9,608 nucleotides of DNA, from contig CAZMSZ010000293.1 in NCBI GenBank assembly GCA_964569055.1, positions 1-9,608 of the forward strand, read 5' to 3'. The translations under genes were made by a program, and so were the position numbers. Shown one piece after another: positions 1-6,945 of the stretch. A model generated the notes under the pieces. It made no database searches. It was not told the DNA's origin and was given only the letters and a program-made list of their open reading frames with translations. Every line of letters begins with the position of its first letter. Position 1 is the stretch's first letter. Origin of the DNA: JAWLGW01 sp964569055 (GTDB lineage: Bacteria; Planctomycetota; J058).

Positions 1-2
1 GC

Positions 3-3000
3 TCAGTGCCCCTCGGGCACCTCGAGCACGTCCTCGAGCGTGTCCGTCAGCCCGCGGGCGGGCGCGTGGTCCTCCTCGAGGCCGATCCCGGGGTCGTAGC
101 CGCCCATGTCGTAGGCGCCCGCGGCCGCGGGGTCCTCGTCGGGGAGGCGCGGCGGGCCGGCGATCCCGGCGATCAGGACGTCGTGGTCGCCGGCGCGGAA
201 CAGCTCGTACTCGTGGGCCATGAGGGCCTCGAGGTCGCGGGCGCGGGCGTCGAGCAGGGCGCGCGCGGCGGGGTCGCTCGCCCGCTCGCGGGCCGCCATC
301 AACAGGTCGATCTCGTCCTGGAAGGAGATCGTCCGGTTCATGCTCGGGTTGAGCATGTCGTGGGGCTCCTCGCGGTTGCGGTCGTAGAGCTCCACCATGT
401 GGTTGTGGCGGCGGCGGCCGTACTCCCCGAGCAGCGCGTCGAGGCGGGCGTCGATCGTGTCGTCGGGGATCTCGCCGGCCTCCACCTGGCGGTCGAGCTC
501 GTTGAGCGCGGCGTCGAGCGCCATGTCCTCGGCGTGGACCGGGGCCAGCAGGCGGTTGCGGAACGTCGTGTAGGCGTCGCCCACCTCGGCGATCCGGACG
601 GTCATCTCCTCGGGCGAGAGGTCGGCCGCGTCGTCGAGGAACGCCTGGCCCACGCGGGCCACCTCGCCCGCCGCCTCCTCCCGCGTCGCGGCGCGGTTGA
701 TCGCGTCGGTGATGTCGTCCTCGAACGCGATCAGGGTCGGGATCCCGCCCACCTTGGTCGCGGTCCAGATCCCGCGCCCGGTGCCGGCGACCATGCTCGC
801 CGCCGCGCCGGTCAGGCGCCGCCCGCCGTAGAGCACGAACGCGCCGGGCTCGCGCACCGCCAGCCGGCCGGCGCGGCCGAGGTCGCGGCCGAAGTCGACC
901 ACCCGCCGTCCGGAGCGGGTGAGGATGTTCCCGCCCGCCGCCGCGCGGCGCGCCAGCTCCACGTCGCGCGCCCGGCTGAGGACGCGCGAGCGGCGCACCA
1001 CCGCGGCCGTGCGCGGGAAGGTCGTGGCCAGCCGCTCACCGACGCGGGCCGTGGTGCGTGTGACCGGGTTGGTCGCCACGCGCGCCAGGCGCGCCGTGGT
1101 GCTGCCCACCCGCCCCAGGGTGGCCGCCTTGGCCAGCTTGTCGAGCCCCTTGGTGCCGACCACCGAGACCGCGATCTCCGCGGTGAGCGTGCCGGTCATC
1201 TCCCAGAACTTCTCGGGGTCGCTGTGCCAGGCCTCCTTGTACTCCTCCCACTTGGCGAGGAGCGCCTCCTTGGTCTCGTCCCAGTTCTCGATCGCGTGGT
1301 AGATCCCCTTCACGGTGTCGATCGGGTGGACCACCATGTTGACGATCCCCTTGCCCGCGTTCCACAGCCCCTTGCCGAAGCCGCGGGTGAAGGCCCACGA
1401 GTTGGTCGCGGTCTTCTTGACGCCCTCCCACACCGCGGGGGCCGCCGTGTCGACCACCCAGGTCGCGGCCGAGCTGACCGCGTCCTTGGTCCCCTCCCAG
1501 GCGCGGTCGAGCCAGCTCGGCCACAGGCCGTAGGGGTCGTTGAACCGGAGCGGGTCGTTGCCGACGTAGGCGTAGAGGTTGGTCCCGCCGAACAGGCCGA
1601 TCGGGTCGGGGCTGGTGAACCGGCCGAGGTCGGGGGCGTAGGCCCGCGCCCGGTAGTGGTACAGGCCGCTCGCCGCGTCGTGCTCGCGCGAGGTGTAGCG
1701 GTACGGGTTCCAGGCCGCCGCGTCCCCCTCCACGGCGCGCGCCGCGCCGAACGGGTCGTAGGCGTAGCGCGCCGCCACCCGCCCGTCCTTGCCGGTCAGG
1801 GCGGTCACGCTGCGCACCAGGTCGTAGTGGTAGAAGAACGACTCCTCGCCGTGACGCGCCGCGAGCACGTCGTCGTCCCGGGGGCCGTGCACGTAGCTCG
1901 TGCGCAGCGCGCCGTCGGGGCCGAACTCGCCGACCACGTCGGCGAGGTCGTTCAGGAAGTGGACGCGCCCGGCGCCGTCCTCGCGCCACAGGCGGGTGCC
2001 GTTGGGCGCGTAGCCGTAGCGGACCGCGCCCTCGGGGCCCTGCACCTCGAGCAGGCGGCCGTCGGCGTCGTAGCGGAAGCGCGTGGTCTCCTCACCCTTG
2101 GTCCGCGCGGTCAGCGCGCCCGTCGCCGAGTAGCTCAGCGTCTCGGTCACGTCGCCCGCCTCGCGGCGGACCACCCGGTTGCCCGCGCCGACCTCGCTGG
2201 TGACCGTCCCCCCGCTGCGCGTCTCGGAGGTCCGGTTCCCGGTCGCGTCGTAGCCCCAGGTCACCTTCCCCTCGGGCCCCTCGGCCGAGACCAGCCGGCC
2301 CGCGCCGTCGTAGCCGTAGGTCGTGCGCCGCTTGGCCGCGTCCTCGCTCCAGGCGACCCGCCCCTGCTCGTCGTAGCCGTAGGCCCGCCGCTCGAGCACG
2401 ACGTCGCCCTTGGTCGTGACGACCTCGTTCAGCCGCGAGCGGCTGTAGGCGAAGCGCGTGACCACGCCGTTGGGGTAGCGCACCTCCTTGCGCCGGCCGT
2501 CGGGGTGGACCTCGATCTCGATCTTGCCGCCCTCGGGCAGGTCGACGCCGACCAGGCGCCCCTGCGCGTCGTAGCGGTAGCCGACCTCGCCCCACGGGAG
2601 CAGCAGCCCCGTGCGGTCGCCGGCCGCGTCGTAGCGGTAGCCCACGCTCTTGCCGAGCTCGGTGTCGGTCAGCTCGCTCAGGCGGCCGTCCTCGCCGTAG
2701 GCGAAGCGGAAGCCGCCGTCGGGGCCCGCCATGGCGAGCAGCTTGCCGTGGGCGTCGTACTCGAACGTCTCCACGCCGCGCGCGGTCTCGCGCCGGACCA
2801 GCCGCGCCTGCGCGTCGTAGCCGTAGCGGATCGTCTCGCCCCCGCGGACCTCCTCGACCAGCAGGCCGCGCTCGTCGTGCTTCAGCAGCCGCTCGCCGCT
2901 GGTGGCGTCCACGATCCGGGTGGTGCGCGGGGCGGGCCGCTCGAAGGCGGTGGCGTTGCCGGCGGCGTCGGTGATCGCGACCACCTCGCCCGCGGCGTCG

Positions 3001-4613
3001 TAGCGGAACGAGAGCAGCTCGCCGGCGGCCGTGCGGACCTGCTCGAGGTCGCCGCGCGCGCTCCAGGTGTAGTGGTACTCCTTGCCGTGCTCGTCCTGGA
3101 ACCGGATCACCCGGCCGCGCTCGTCGTAGGCGACCTCGTGGACGCTGCCCAGCGCGTCGGAGACCTGCATGGCGCGCCCGAGGCGGTCGCGGCTCACCGT
3201 GACCACCCGGCCGTCGGGCCGCTTCACCTTGAGGATCAGCCCGTCCGCGTCGCGCAGGAAGCGGGTCACGCCGACCCCGTCCTCGCTGACCTCGAGCACC
3301 GCGCCCCGCTCGTCGCGGACGAAGGTCGTCTTGGCGCCGCGCGCGTCCACGATCTCGGCCAGGCGCCCGCGGGCGTCGTAGCGGTAGCGGGTGGTCGCGC
3401 CGCCGGGCGCCACGACCTCGGTCACGTTGCCGCGCAGGTCGAACTCGAAGCGCACCTCGCGCCCGTCGGCCAGCGTGATCTTGGTGGGGCGCTCGGTGAC
3501 CTTCGAGCCGTACTCGAAGCGGACCGTGCCGTCGGGCCCGCTGCGCTCGCGCAGGCGACCCTGCGCGTCGAACTGGTTCTCGAGCACGCGGCCGTCGGGC
3601 GCCTCGAGCCGCACCAGGCGCTCGCGCTCGTCGAAGTGGGCCACGGTGCGCAGGCCGTCGGCGTCCTCGTGCTCGATCCGCCGCCCGTCGAGCGAGACCG
3701 ACCAGCGCTGCGTGCGCTCGCCCTGCGTCAGCTCGGTGCGCTGCGCCCAGTCGCCGCCCTCGCCCTGCAGGTAGCGGGCGGTCGTCTCGTGCAGCCCGGG
3801 CCCGCCCAGGCGGATCACGCGGCCCACCGAGTCGTAGCTGACCAGCGCGTTGCCGTCGGCGAGCGAGCACAGCCGCCCGGCCGCGTCGTAGCGATAGTCC
3901 TGGTAGCGGTCGTCGCGCACCACGCGGCGCAGGCCGCCCTCCTCGTCGCGCTCGTAGCGCACCAGCCGCCCCGGCGCCTCGAGCGCGGTCAGCATGCCCT
4001 CGGCGTCGCGCTCGACGCGCAGCTCGCCCCACGGGCCCTGCACCGCGCGCAGCCGCTGCTCACCGTCGTAGAAGAACGCCAGGCGGAACCCGGCCGGGCC
4101 GGTGCGGCTGCGCAGGTAGCCCTCGGCGTCGAACGTGTAGACCCGCTCGTCCCCCAGGCCCGAGATCACCCAGCCCTCGCCAGCGGGCTCGGCGCGGGCC
4201 GGCGAGCCGCTGATCGCGACCAGCTGGCCGTCCGCGTCGCGGCGGAAGTAGACCTTGTCGCCCTGCTCGTCGACGAAGGCGCCGGCGCGGCCCGAAGGGT
4301 GGACGTCGAAGTGGACGTCGAGCGACGAAGCCCAGTGGAAGCCGAAGTCGAGCCGGTCGCCCGCCCAGCGCCGGTAGTGGCGCGTGACCTCGAACGCGTA
4401 CTCGCCCTCGCCCACCACGAGGTCGGTCACCGCCAGCTCGAGCCGCCCCGTGGTCGGGTCGATCCCCACCCGGTCGAGCACCGAGCGATCGAGCAGCGGC
4501 TCCTCACGCCCAGGCGGCGGCGGCAGGTCCTGTGCGAACAACAGCGCCGGCGGCGGGCACACGAACGACGCGGCCAGCACGGCGCACAGGACCCGGGTGG
4601 TGCGAGCGGACAT
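3..4613 (-). CDS. Secreted RHS/YD-repeat protein with unassigned ~505-residue C-terminal tail
   Basis: Large RHS-family protein, 1536 residues from the chosen ATG at 4613. That start is preceded by GGGAGG at a 5-nt spacing and opens directly into a Sec signal peptide (basic start, hydrophobic residues 8-26, likely cleavage after the Ala in LLFA, about residue 27); the in-frame ATG 25 codons upstream has no such support. Residues ~60-150 form an N-terminal beta-rich entry region. About thirty YD repeats of the form YRYDAxGRL fill roughly 150-990. The core closes with the RHS signature (LYHYRARAYAPDLGRF, DPIGL from D1003, NLYAYVGNDP, and DPYGLW at 1026-1031). RHS shells are known to enclose and often self-cleave their C-terminal cargo at such DPxGLW sites. 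The tail 1032-1536 has amphipathic helices (KGIVNMVVHPIDTVKGIY), hydrophobic patches near 1139-1153 and 1255-1297, then an acidic helical region to the end. I recognise no toxin catalytic motif in it. It could be a polymorphic-toxin tail or a surface or adhesion module. Any immunity gene would lie beyond base 1, outside the window. No PAAR or VgrG domain is present. Confidence 0.93.
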   Translation of the reverse strand: MSARTTRVLCAVLAASFVCPPPALLFAQDLPPPPGREEPLLDRSVLDRVGIDPTTGRLELAVTDLVVGEGEYAFEVTRHYRRWAGDRLDFGFHWASSLDVHFDVHPSGRAGAFVDEQGDKVYFRRDADGQLVAISGSPARAEPAGEGWVISGLGDERVYTFDAEGYLRSRTGPAGFRLAFFYDGEQRLRAVQGPWGELRVERDAEGMLTALEAPGRLVRYERDEEGGLRRVVRDDRYQDYRYDAAGRLCSLADGNALVSYDSVGRVIRLGGPGLHETTARYLQGEGGDWAQRTELTQGERTQRWSVSLDGRRIEHEDADGLRTVAHFDERERLVRLEAPDGRVLENQFDAQGRLRERSGPDGTVRFEYGSKVTERPTKITLADGREVRFEFDLRGNVTEVVAPGGATTRYRYDARGRLAEIVDARGAKTTFVRDERGAVLEVSEDGVGVTRFLRDADGLILKVKRPDGRVVTVSRDRLGRAMQVSDALGSVHEVAYDERGRVIRFQDEHGKEYHYTWSARGDLEQVRTAAGELLSFRYDAAGEVVAITDAAGNATAFERPAPRTTRIVDATSGERLLKHDERGLLVEEVRGGETIRYGYDAQARLVRRETARGVETFEYDAHGKLLAMAGPDGGFRFAYGEDGRLSELTDTELGKSVGYRYDAAGDRTGLLLPWGEVGYRYDAQGRLVGVDLPEGGKIEIEVHPDGRRKEVRYPNGVVTRFAYSRSRLNEVVTTKGDVVLERRAYGYDEQGRVAWSEDAAKRRTTYGYDGAGRLVSAEGPEGKVTWGYDATGNRTSETRSGGTVTSEVGAGNRVVRREAGDVTETLSYSATGALTARTKGEETTRFRYDADGRLLEVQGPEGAVRYGYAPNGTRLWREDGAGRVHFLNDLADVVGEFGPDGALRTSYVHGPRDDDVLAARHGEESFFYHYDLVRSVTALTGKDGRVAARYAYDPFGAARAVEGDAAAWNPYRYTSREHDAASGLYHYRARAYAPDLGRFTSPDPIGLFGGTNLYAYVGNDPLRFNDPYGLWPSWLDRAWEGTKDAVSSAATWVVDTAAPAVWEGVKKTATNSWAFTRGFGKGLWNAGKGIVNMVVHPIDTVKGIYHAIENWDETKEALLAKWEEYKEAWHSDPEKFWEMTGTLTAEIAVSVVGTKGLDKLAKAATLGRVGSTTARLARVATNPVTRTTARVGERLATTFPRTAAVVRRSRVLSRARDVELARRAAAGGNILTRSGRRVVDFGRDLGRAGRLAVREPGAFVLYGGRRLTGAAASMVAGTGRGIWTATKVGGIPTLIAFEDDITDAINRAATREEAAGEVARVGQAFLDDAADLSPEEMTVRIAEVGDAYTTFRNRLLAPVHAEDMALDAALNELDRQVEAGEIPDDTIDARLDALLGEYGRRRHNHMVELYDRNREEPHDMLNPSMNRTISFQDEIDLLMAARERASDPAARALLDARARDLEALMAHEYELFRAGDHDVLIAGIAGPPRLPDEDPAAAGAYDMGGYDPGIGLEEDHAPARGLTDTLEDVLEVPEGH

Positions 4614-4618
4614 TGCGA

Positions 4619-4624
4619 CCTCCC
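4619..4624 (-). promoter_or_regulatory. Shine-Dalgarno of the RHS gene
   Basis: Read on the minus strand the bases are GGGAGG, five nucleotides before the ATG at 4613. This decides the start in favour of 4613, because the alternative ATG at 4688 lies in non-coding-looking sequence and would bury the signal peptide. Confidence 0.75.
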
Positions 4625-4640
4625 TCGGACTTACGTCCGA
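4625..4640 (-). promoter_or_regulatory. Perfect inverted repeat abutting the RHS ribosome binding site
   Basis: TCGGAC and GTCCGA form perfect 6-bp arms around a 4-nt loop. The arm nearer the gene ends right at the Shine-Dalgarno sequence. It may be a protein operator or a 5'-UTR hairpin that influences ribosome access. Its function is inferred from position only. Confidence 0.45.
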
Positions 4641-4831
4641 GCAGCCCAGGCTAGCAACGTCGAGGCCGCGTTCCGAGCCCCTACTCAAAATACTGATTAC
4701 GCGGCGGTTATCGCTCCATCTCCCTTCACCGCAGCCAGGTTGAGACGGAAACGAGCCGCTCTGGCACGACCCCCTGTCGGCTGTGGGCTACAGGTTCGGG
4801 CCTGACCTTCGCCGGGTTTCCGGAAGCGCGC
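4641..4831. other. Intergenic region between thermonuclease stop and RHS 5' leader
   Basis: Both flanking genes read on the minus strand, so this stretch is downstream of the nuclease gene and upstream of the RHS gene. Bases about 4680-4712 are noticeably AT-richer than the surrounding DNA, as expected for a promoter of the RHS gene, but I could not find a -35/-10 pair at good spacing. Downstream of the nuclease stop there is no stem followed by a T-run, so no intrinsic terminator is visible. No gene is supported here. Confidence 0.4.
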
Positions 4832-5755
4832 CTACGACTTGCAGTCGAAACAGGGGTTCATGCCCGCGTCGAACGCCTCCTCGCGCGTCTTGAACTCGAC
4901 CCGGTTGCGCCCCTTCAGGCGCTTGATCCGGTCGCAGCCCTCGCGGTGGAAGTAGGGCGCGGCCCGGTTGCCGATGTACAGCGGCGCCGGGTCGGGCGCG
5001 GGGAGCGACCACAGCCCGACCCGCTTCATGCGCGCCTCCTGCTGATAGGCGAGGAAGTCGGGGGTGTGCGCGTTGTTGGTGGGCCACACGAACGCGTAGG
5101 CCATGCCCTGGCGCACGATCTCGGCGTTCACGAACAGCTCGCCGAGGTGAATGTACCCCAGCACGCGGCCGTACCGATCACGCTCCTCCTCGTCGAGCTC
5201 GAGGGTCACGTCCTTGCCGTCGACCAGCTCGCGCAGGGTCTGCGAGGCCTCACGGTAGAGCGGGCGGTCGCGCTCGGGGGTGTTGATCCCGAGCAGGCGG
5301 ATCTTGCGCCCGTCGGAGAGCTCGAGCGTGTCACCGTCGACGACGCGCGCCACGTGGACCTGCTCGCTGGGTCCGGTGATCTGGGTGGTCGCCTGGCCGA
5401 ACGCGGAGCCGCGCCGTTCGGGCGCCGCGGGCGCGGCGGTCGGCGCCTCGCTCGCCGCGGGCTCGGGGGCGGGCGGCTCGGGGCGCGCGGGGGCGGCGGG
5501 CGTCGCCGGCGCGAGCGGCTCGGCGGGCGCGGTCGCGACCGGAGGGGCCTCGGGCGCGGGCTCGGCGGGCGGCGAGGAGCCGCCGCCGCTGGCGATCACG
5601 ATCGCCGCGATCAGGAGGCCCACGAGCGCGGCCAAAACTCCGCCGATCACCGCCGGGTGCGGCGCGCCGCTCGTCGTCGACCGCGCCGCGCCGCCGCCGC
5701 CGCTCGAGCGCGCCTTCCCGGTGCCCTTGCCCGATCCTCGCTTGCGCTGCGCCAC
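4832..5755 (-). CDS. Membrane-anchored thermonuclease (SNase-like) with C-terminal Ada-like zinc module
   Basis: Predicted 307-residue nuclease. The start is GTG at 5755, chosen because GGAGGAGGTG lies five nucleotides upstream; a GTG ten codons further out lacks a ribosome site. Order of parts: basic N-terminus (1-33), one transmembrane helix (~34-56), a Pro/Ala/Glu-rich linker (~57-125), a staphylococcal-nuclease-like OB-fold domain (~133-250), and a C-terminal metal-binding module (~250-307). The nuclease domain shows VVDGDT (D140, D142), RLLGINTPE (R153 to E161) and YGRVLGYI (R197). These match the Arg35, Glu43 and Arg87 catalytic positions of staphylococcal nuclease. The Asp40 position is Asn (N158), which I believe is common in bacterial relatives. 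The tail has H260-x3-C264 and C302-x2-C305 with EEAFDAGMNPC between, resembling the Ada N-terminal zinc domain. The topology predicts that the nuclease lies outside the cytoplasmic membrane, perhaps for degrading external or periplasmic nucleic acid. It sits 61 nt downstream of the membrane-protein gene and is likely co-transcribed with it. Confidence 0.92.
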   Translation of the reverse strand: MAQRKRGSGKGTGKARSSGGGGAARSTTSGAPHPAVIGGVLAALVGLLIAAIVIASGGGSSPPAEPAPEAPPVATAPAEPLAPATPAAPARPEPPAPEPAASEAPTAAPAAPERRGSAFGQATTQITGPSEQVHVARVVDGDTLELSDGRKIRLLGINTPERDRPLYREASQTLRELVDGKDVTLELDEEERDRYGRVLGYIHLGELFVNAEIVRQGMAYAFVWPTNNAHTPDFLAYQQEARMKRVGLWSLPAPDPAPLYIGNRAAPYFHREGCDRIKRLKGRNRVEFKTREEAFDAGMNPCFDCKS

Positions 5756-5760
5756 CGCTC

Positions 5761-5770
5761 CACCTCCTCC
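5761..5770 (-). promoter_or_regulatory. Strong Shine-Dalgarno of the thermonuclease gene
   Basis: On the minus strand this reads GGAGGAGGTG and ends five nucleotides before the GTG at 5755. It is close to the full anti-16S complement and fixes the start, making the protein ten residues shorter than the longest open frame. Confidence 0.8.
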
Positions 5771-5816
5771 CCGGGCTCGGGTCACGCTCGGGTGGCGAAC
5801 CCAGGGGGCGGTGAGT

Positions 5817-6728
5817 CTACTCCTCGGCGCGGGCGGGCGGGTCGGCCACCGGGCCCGGCGGGGGCGGGGCGGGCTCCTCGTCGGCCTCGGCCGGCGCGGC
5901 GGCGCCGCCGCGGCGGGCCCCGAACAGGCCGGCGGTCAGCAGCACCAGGAGCAGCACCGCGACCATGAACACGATCCGCTCGACCTCGGCCGGCCGGCGC
6001 CCCACGAGCAGGAGCCGATCGGAGGGGACGATCCCGGTCTCGTCGCGGATCCGCGGCAGGCGCGAGGTCGGGACCCGGTCGAGCACGCCCTGCAGCTCGA
6101 CGTAGGGCGTGACCCGCGAGCGCGCCAGCGCGGCGTGCTCCTCGAGGCGCGCCAAGAAGCCCGAGAAGGCCGGCGCGCCCGGCGCGCTCGCCGTGACCGG
6201 CGCGGCAGGCTCGGGCGGCTCGATCCCGCGGCGCGGGTCGATCACGAGCATCGCCTGCTCGGGCGCGGGCAAGAACCGGTCGGGGGCGCCGTTCAGCTCG
6301 GCCAGCCGCCGCACGGCCTCCGTCTGGCCGTGCGCCGCCCACAACCCGCTCATCCCCCCGAGCGCCGCGGCGCCCGGGAGCCCCTCCCGCGCCTCGCACA
6401 GCGCGTGGGTCCGCCGCCACCACCCGGCCGCCGGGTCGGAGGGGTCGATCAACAGCGGCAGCGGCGGGAGCGACGGCGCCCCCTCGCGCCCGAGCAGCCG
6501 CCGGTCGGCGCGCAGCAGCAGCCCGCGCACCCGGACCCAGCGCGTGAGCGGCTCGGCCGCCGCCGCCGCGCGCACGCTCACCACGCGCGGCTCGCGGTTG
6601 GCGACCCGGATCAGCGCCCCCTCGGCCGTCCACCAGGCCGCCCCGATCGCGACCAGCCACAGCCAGAACGTGCCGTGCGCGCCGAGCAGGCGGTAGAGGA
6701 AGGAGTACCAGGGGAGGGTCGTGGACAT
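5817..6728 (-). CDS. Membrane protein of unknown function with two transmembrane segments
   Basis: A 303-residue protein I do not recognise. It has an N-terminal hydrophobic helix (~19-40, rich in Trp: FWLWLVAIGAAWW), a soluble middle (~41-250), a second strongly hydrophobic helix (~252-271, FMVAVLLLVLLTAGLFG) and a Pro/Glu/Ala-rich tail. The middle starts with an RVRGLLLRADRRLL segment and ends with YVELQGVLDRVP followed by a DRLLLVGRR stretch. These two similar G-centred beta patterns could be small OB-like or beta-barrel modules on either side of a helical insert, but this is a guess from pattern only. Two spaced helices would put the middle on one face of the membrane and both ends on the other. 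Start ATG at 6728 is the only plausible one before the first helix, yet there is no purine-rich ribosome site upstream, so translation may be weak or leaderless. The gene begins 22 nt from a long palindromic element and is followed 61 nt later by the thermonuclease gene, suggesting an operon. Confidence 0.8.
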   Translation of the reverse strand: MSTTLPWYSFLYRLLGAHGTFWLWLVAIGAAWWTAEGALIRVANREPRVVSVRAAAAAEPLTRWVRVRGLLLRADRRLLGREGAPSLPPLPLLIDPSDPAAGWWRRTHALCEAREGLPGAAALGGMSGLWAAHGQTEAVRRLAELNGAPDRFLPAPEQAMLVIDPRRGIEPPEPAAPVTASAPGAPAFSGFLARLEEHAALARSRVTPYVELQGVLDRVPTSRLPRIRDETGIVPSDRLLLVGRRPAEVERIVFMVAVLLLVLLTAGLFGARRGGAAAPAEADEEPAPPPPGPVADPPARAEE

Positions 6729-6750
6729 GGGCGAGGGGGGTCACCAGGGC

Positions 6751-6936
6751 AGACAACACGGAATATCAACAGCGAATATCAATTGCAATGCCAGAATCGC
6801 TGTCGCGCGCTCGGCGAGCTCCTCGGCGTGGGCAAACCCGGCGGAGTCGCTCGCGAGGGGCCGAGGCGGCCGCGCCGAAGGCGACAGCCATTCTGGCATT
6901 CAAATTGTTGCTCTCTGTTGATATTCCGTGTTGTCT
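6751..6936. repeat. Long imperfect palindrome (MITE-like or giant hairpin element)
   Basis: Arms 6751-6806 and 6881-6936 are reverse complements over 56 nt with 7 mismatches. The outer 22 bp are perfect (AGACAACACGGAATATCAAC plus AG). Next comes a diverged 14-bp block with 6 mismatches, then a perfect 11-bp AATGCCAGAAT, one mismatch, and a perfect 8-bp GCTGTCGC. The 74-nt centre (6807-6880) is very GC-rich and itself partly symmetrical, with TCGGCG and CTCGGC motifs facing each other. The arms are much more AT-rich than the rest of the window. The left arm also holds GAATATCAA twice (6761-6769 and 6774-6782). No gene fits it, there is no obvious target-site duplication, and no T-run follows. 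It could be a non-autonomous mobile element, an extragenic palindromic repeat, or a long structured RNA. Just outside the right arm GTCTTCC is tandemly repeated (6933-6946). Confidence 0.85.
6760..6788 (-). promoter_or_regulatory. Candidate promoter inside the left arm of the palindrome
   Basis: On the minus strand TTGCAA (6783-6788) and TATTCC (6760-6765) are separated by 17 nt, matching 4/6 and 3/6 of the sigma-70 consensus. Transcription would start about 25 nt before the ATG at 6728. The match is weak and the sigma preference of this organism is unknown. Confidence 0.22.
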
Positions 6937-6945
6937 TCCGTCTTC

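Noticed and set aside
396..407. Literal HNH string in the RHS tail (residues 1403-1405), suggesting an HNH nuclease toxin
   Set aside because: The surrounding residues lack the beta-beta-alpha metal pattern (no spaced His/Asp/Asn partners or zinc cysteines), so the three letters are a coincidence.
4530..4613. Possible lipoprotein signal on the RHS protein (Cys10 and Cys19 in the leader)
   Set aside because: The residues before each Cys do not fit a lipobox (for example SFV before Cys19), and a standard signal-peptidase I site follows at about residue 27.
6..4805. 1599-codon open frame on the plus strand, antisense to the RHS gene
   Set aside because: It is a GC-content and YD-repeat shadow: the recurring Tyr-Asp codons and lack of A/T prevent stops. 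The encoded peptide is low-complexity (Ala, Val, Arg, Gly, His) with no domain, while the minus strand has clear RHS motifs, a signal peptide and a ribosome site.
4815..4831. Short palindrome TTCCGGAA just after the nuclease stop as a terminator
   Set aside because: Too short, with no loop and no following T-run on the minus strand.
5782..6759. 325-codon alternative frame on the minus strand over the membrane-protein gene
   Set aside because: Arg/Ala/Gly-rich shadow peptide without transmembrane or domain pattern. The overlapping frame 5817-6728 has two clean hydrophobic helices and normal amino-acid composition.
6751..6936. Palindrome as a conventional intrinsic terminator for the dehydrogenase gene
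   Set aside because: The stem is far longer than normal terminators, the loop is 74 nt, and no U-tract follows on either strand. A termination effect cannot be excluded, but it is not a standard terminator.
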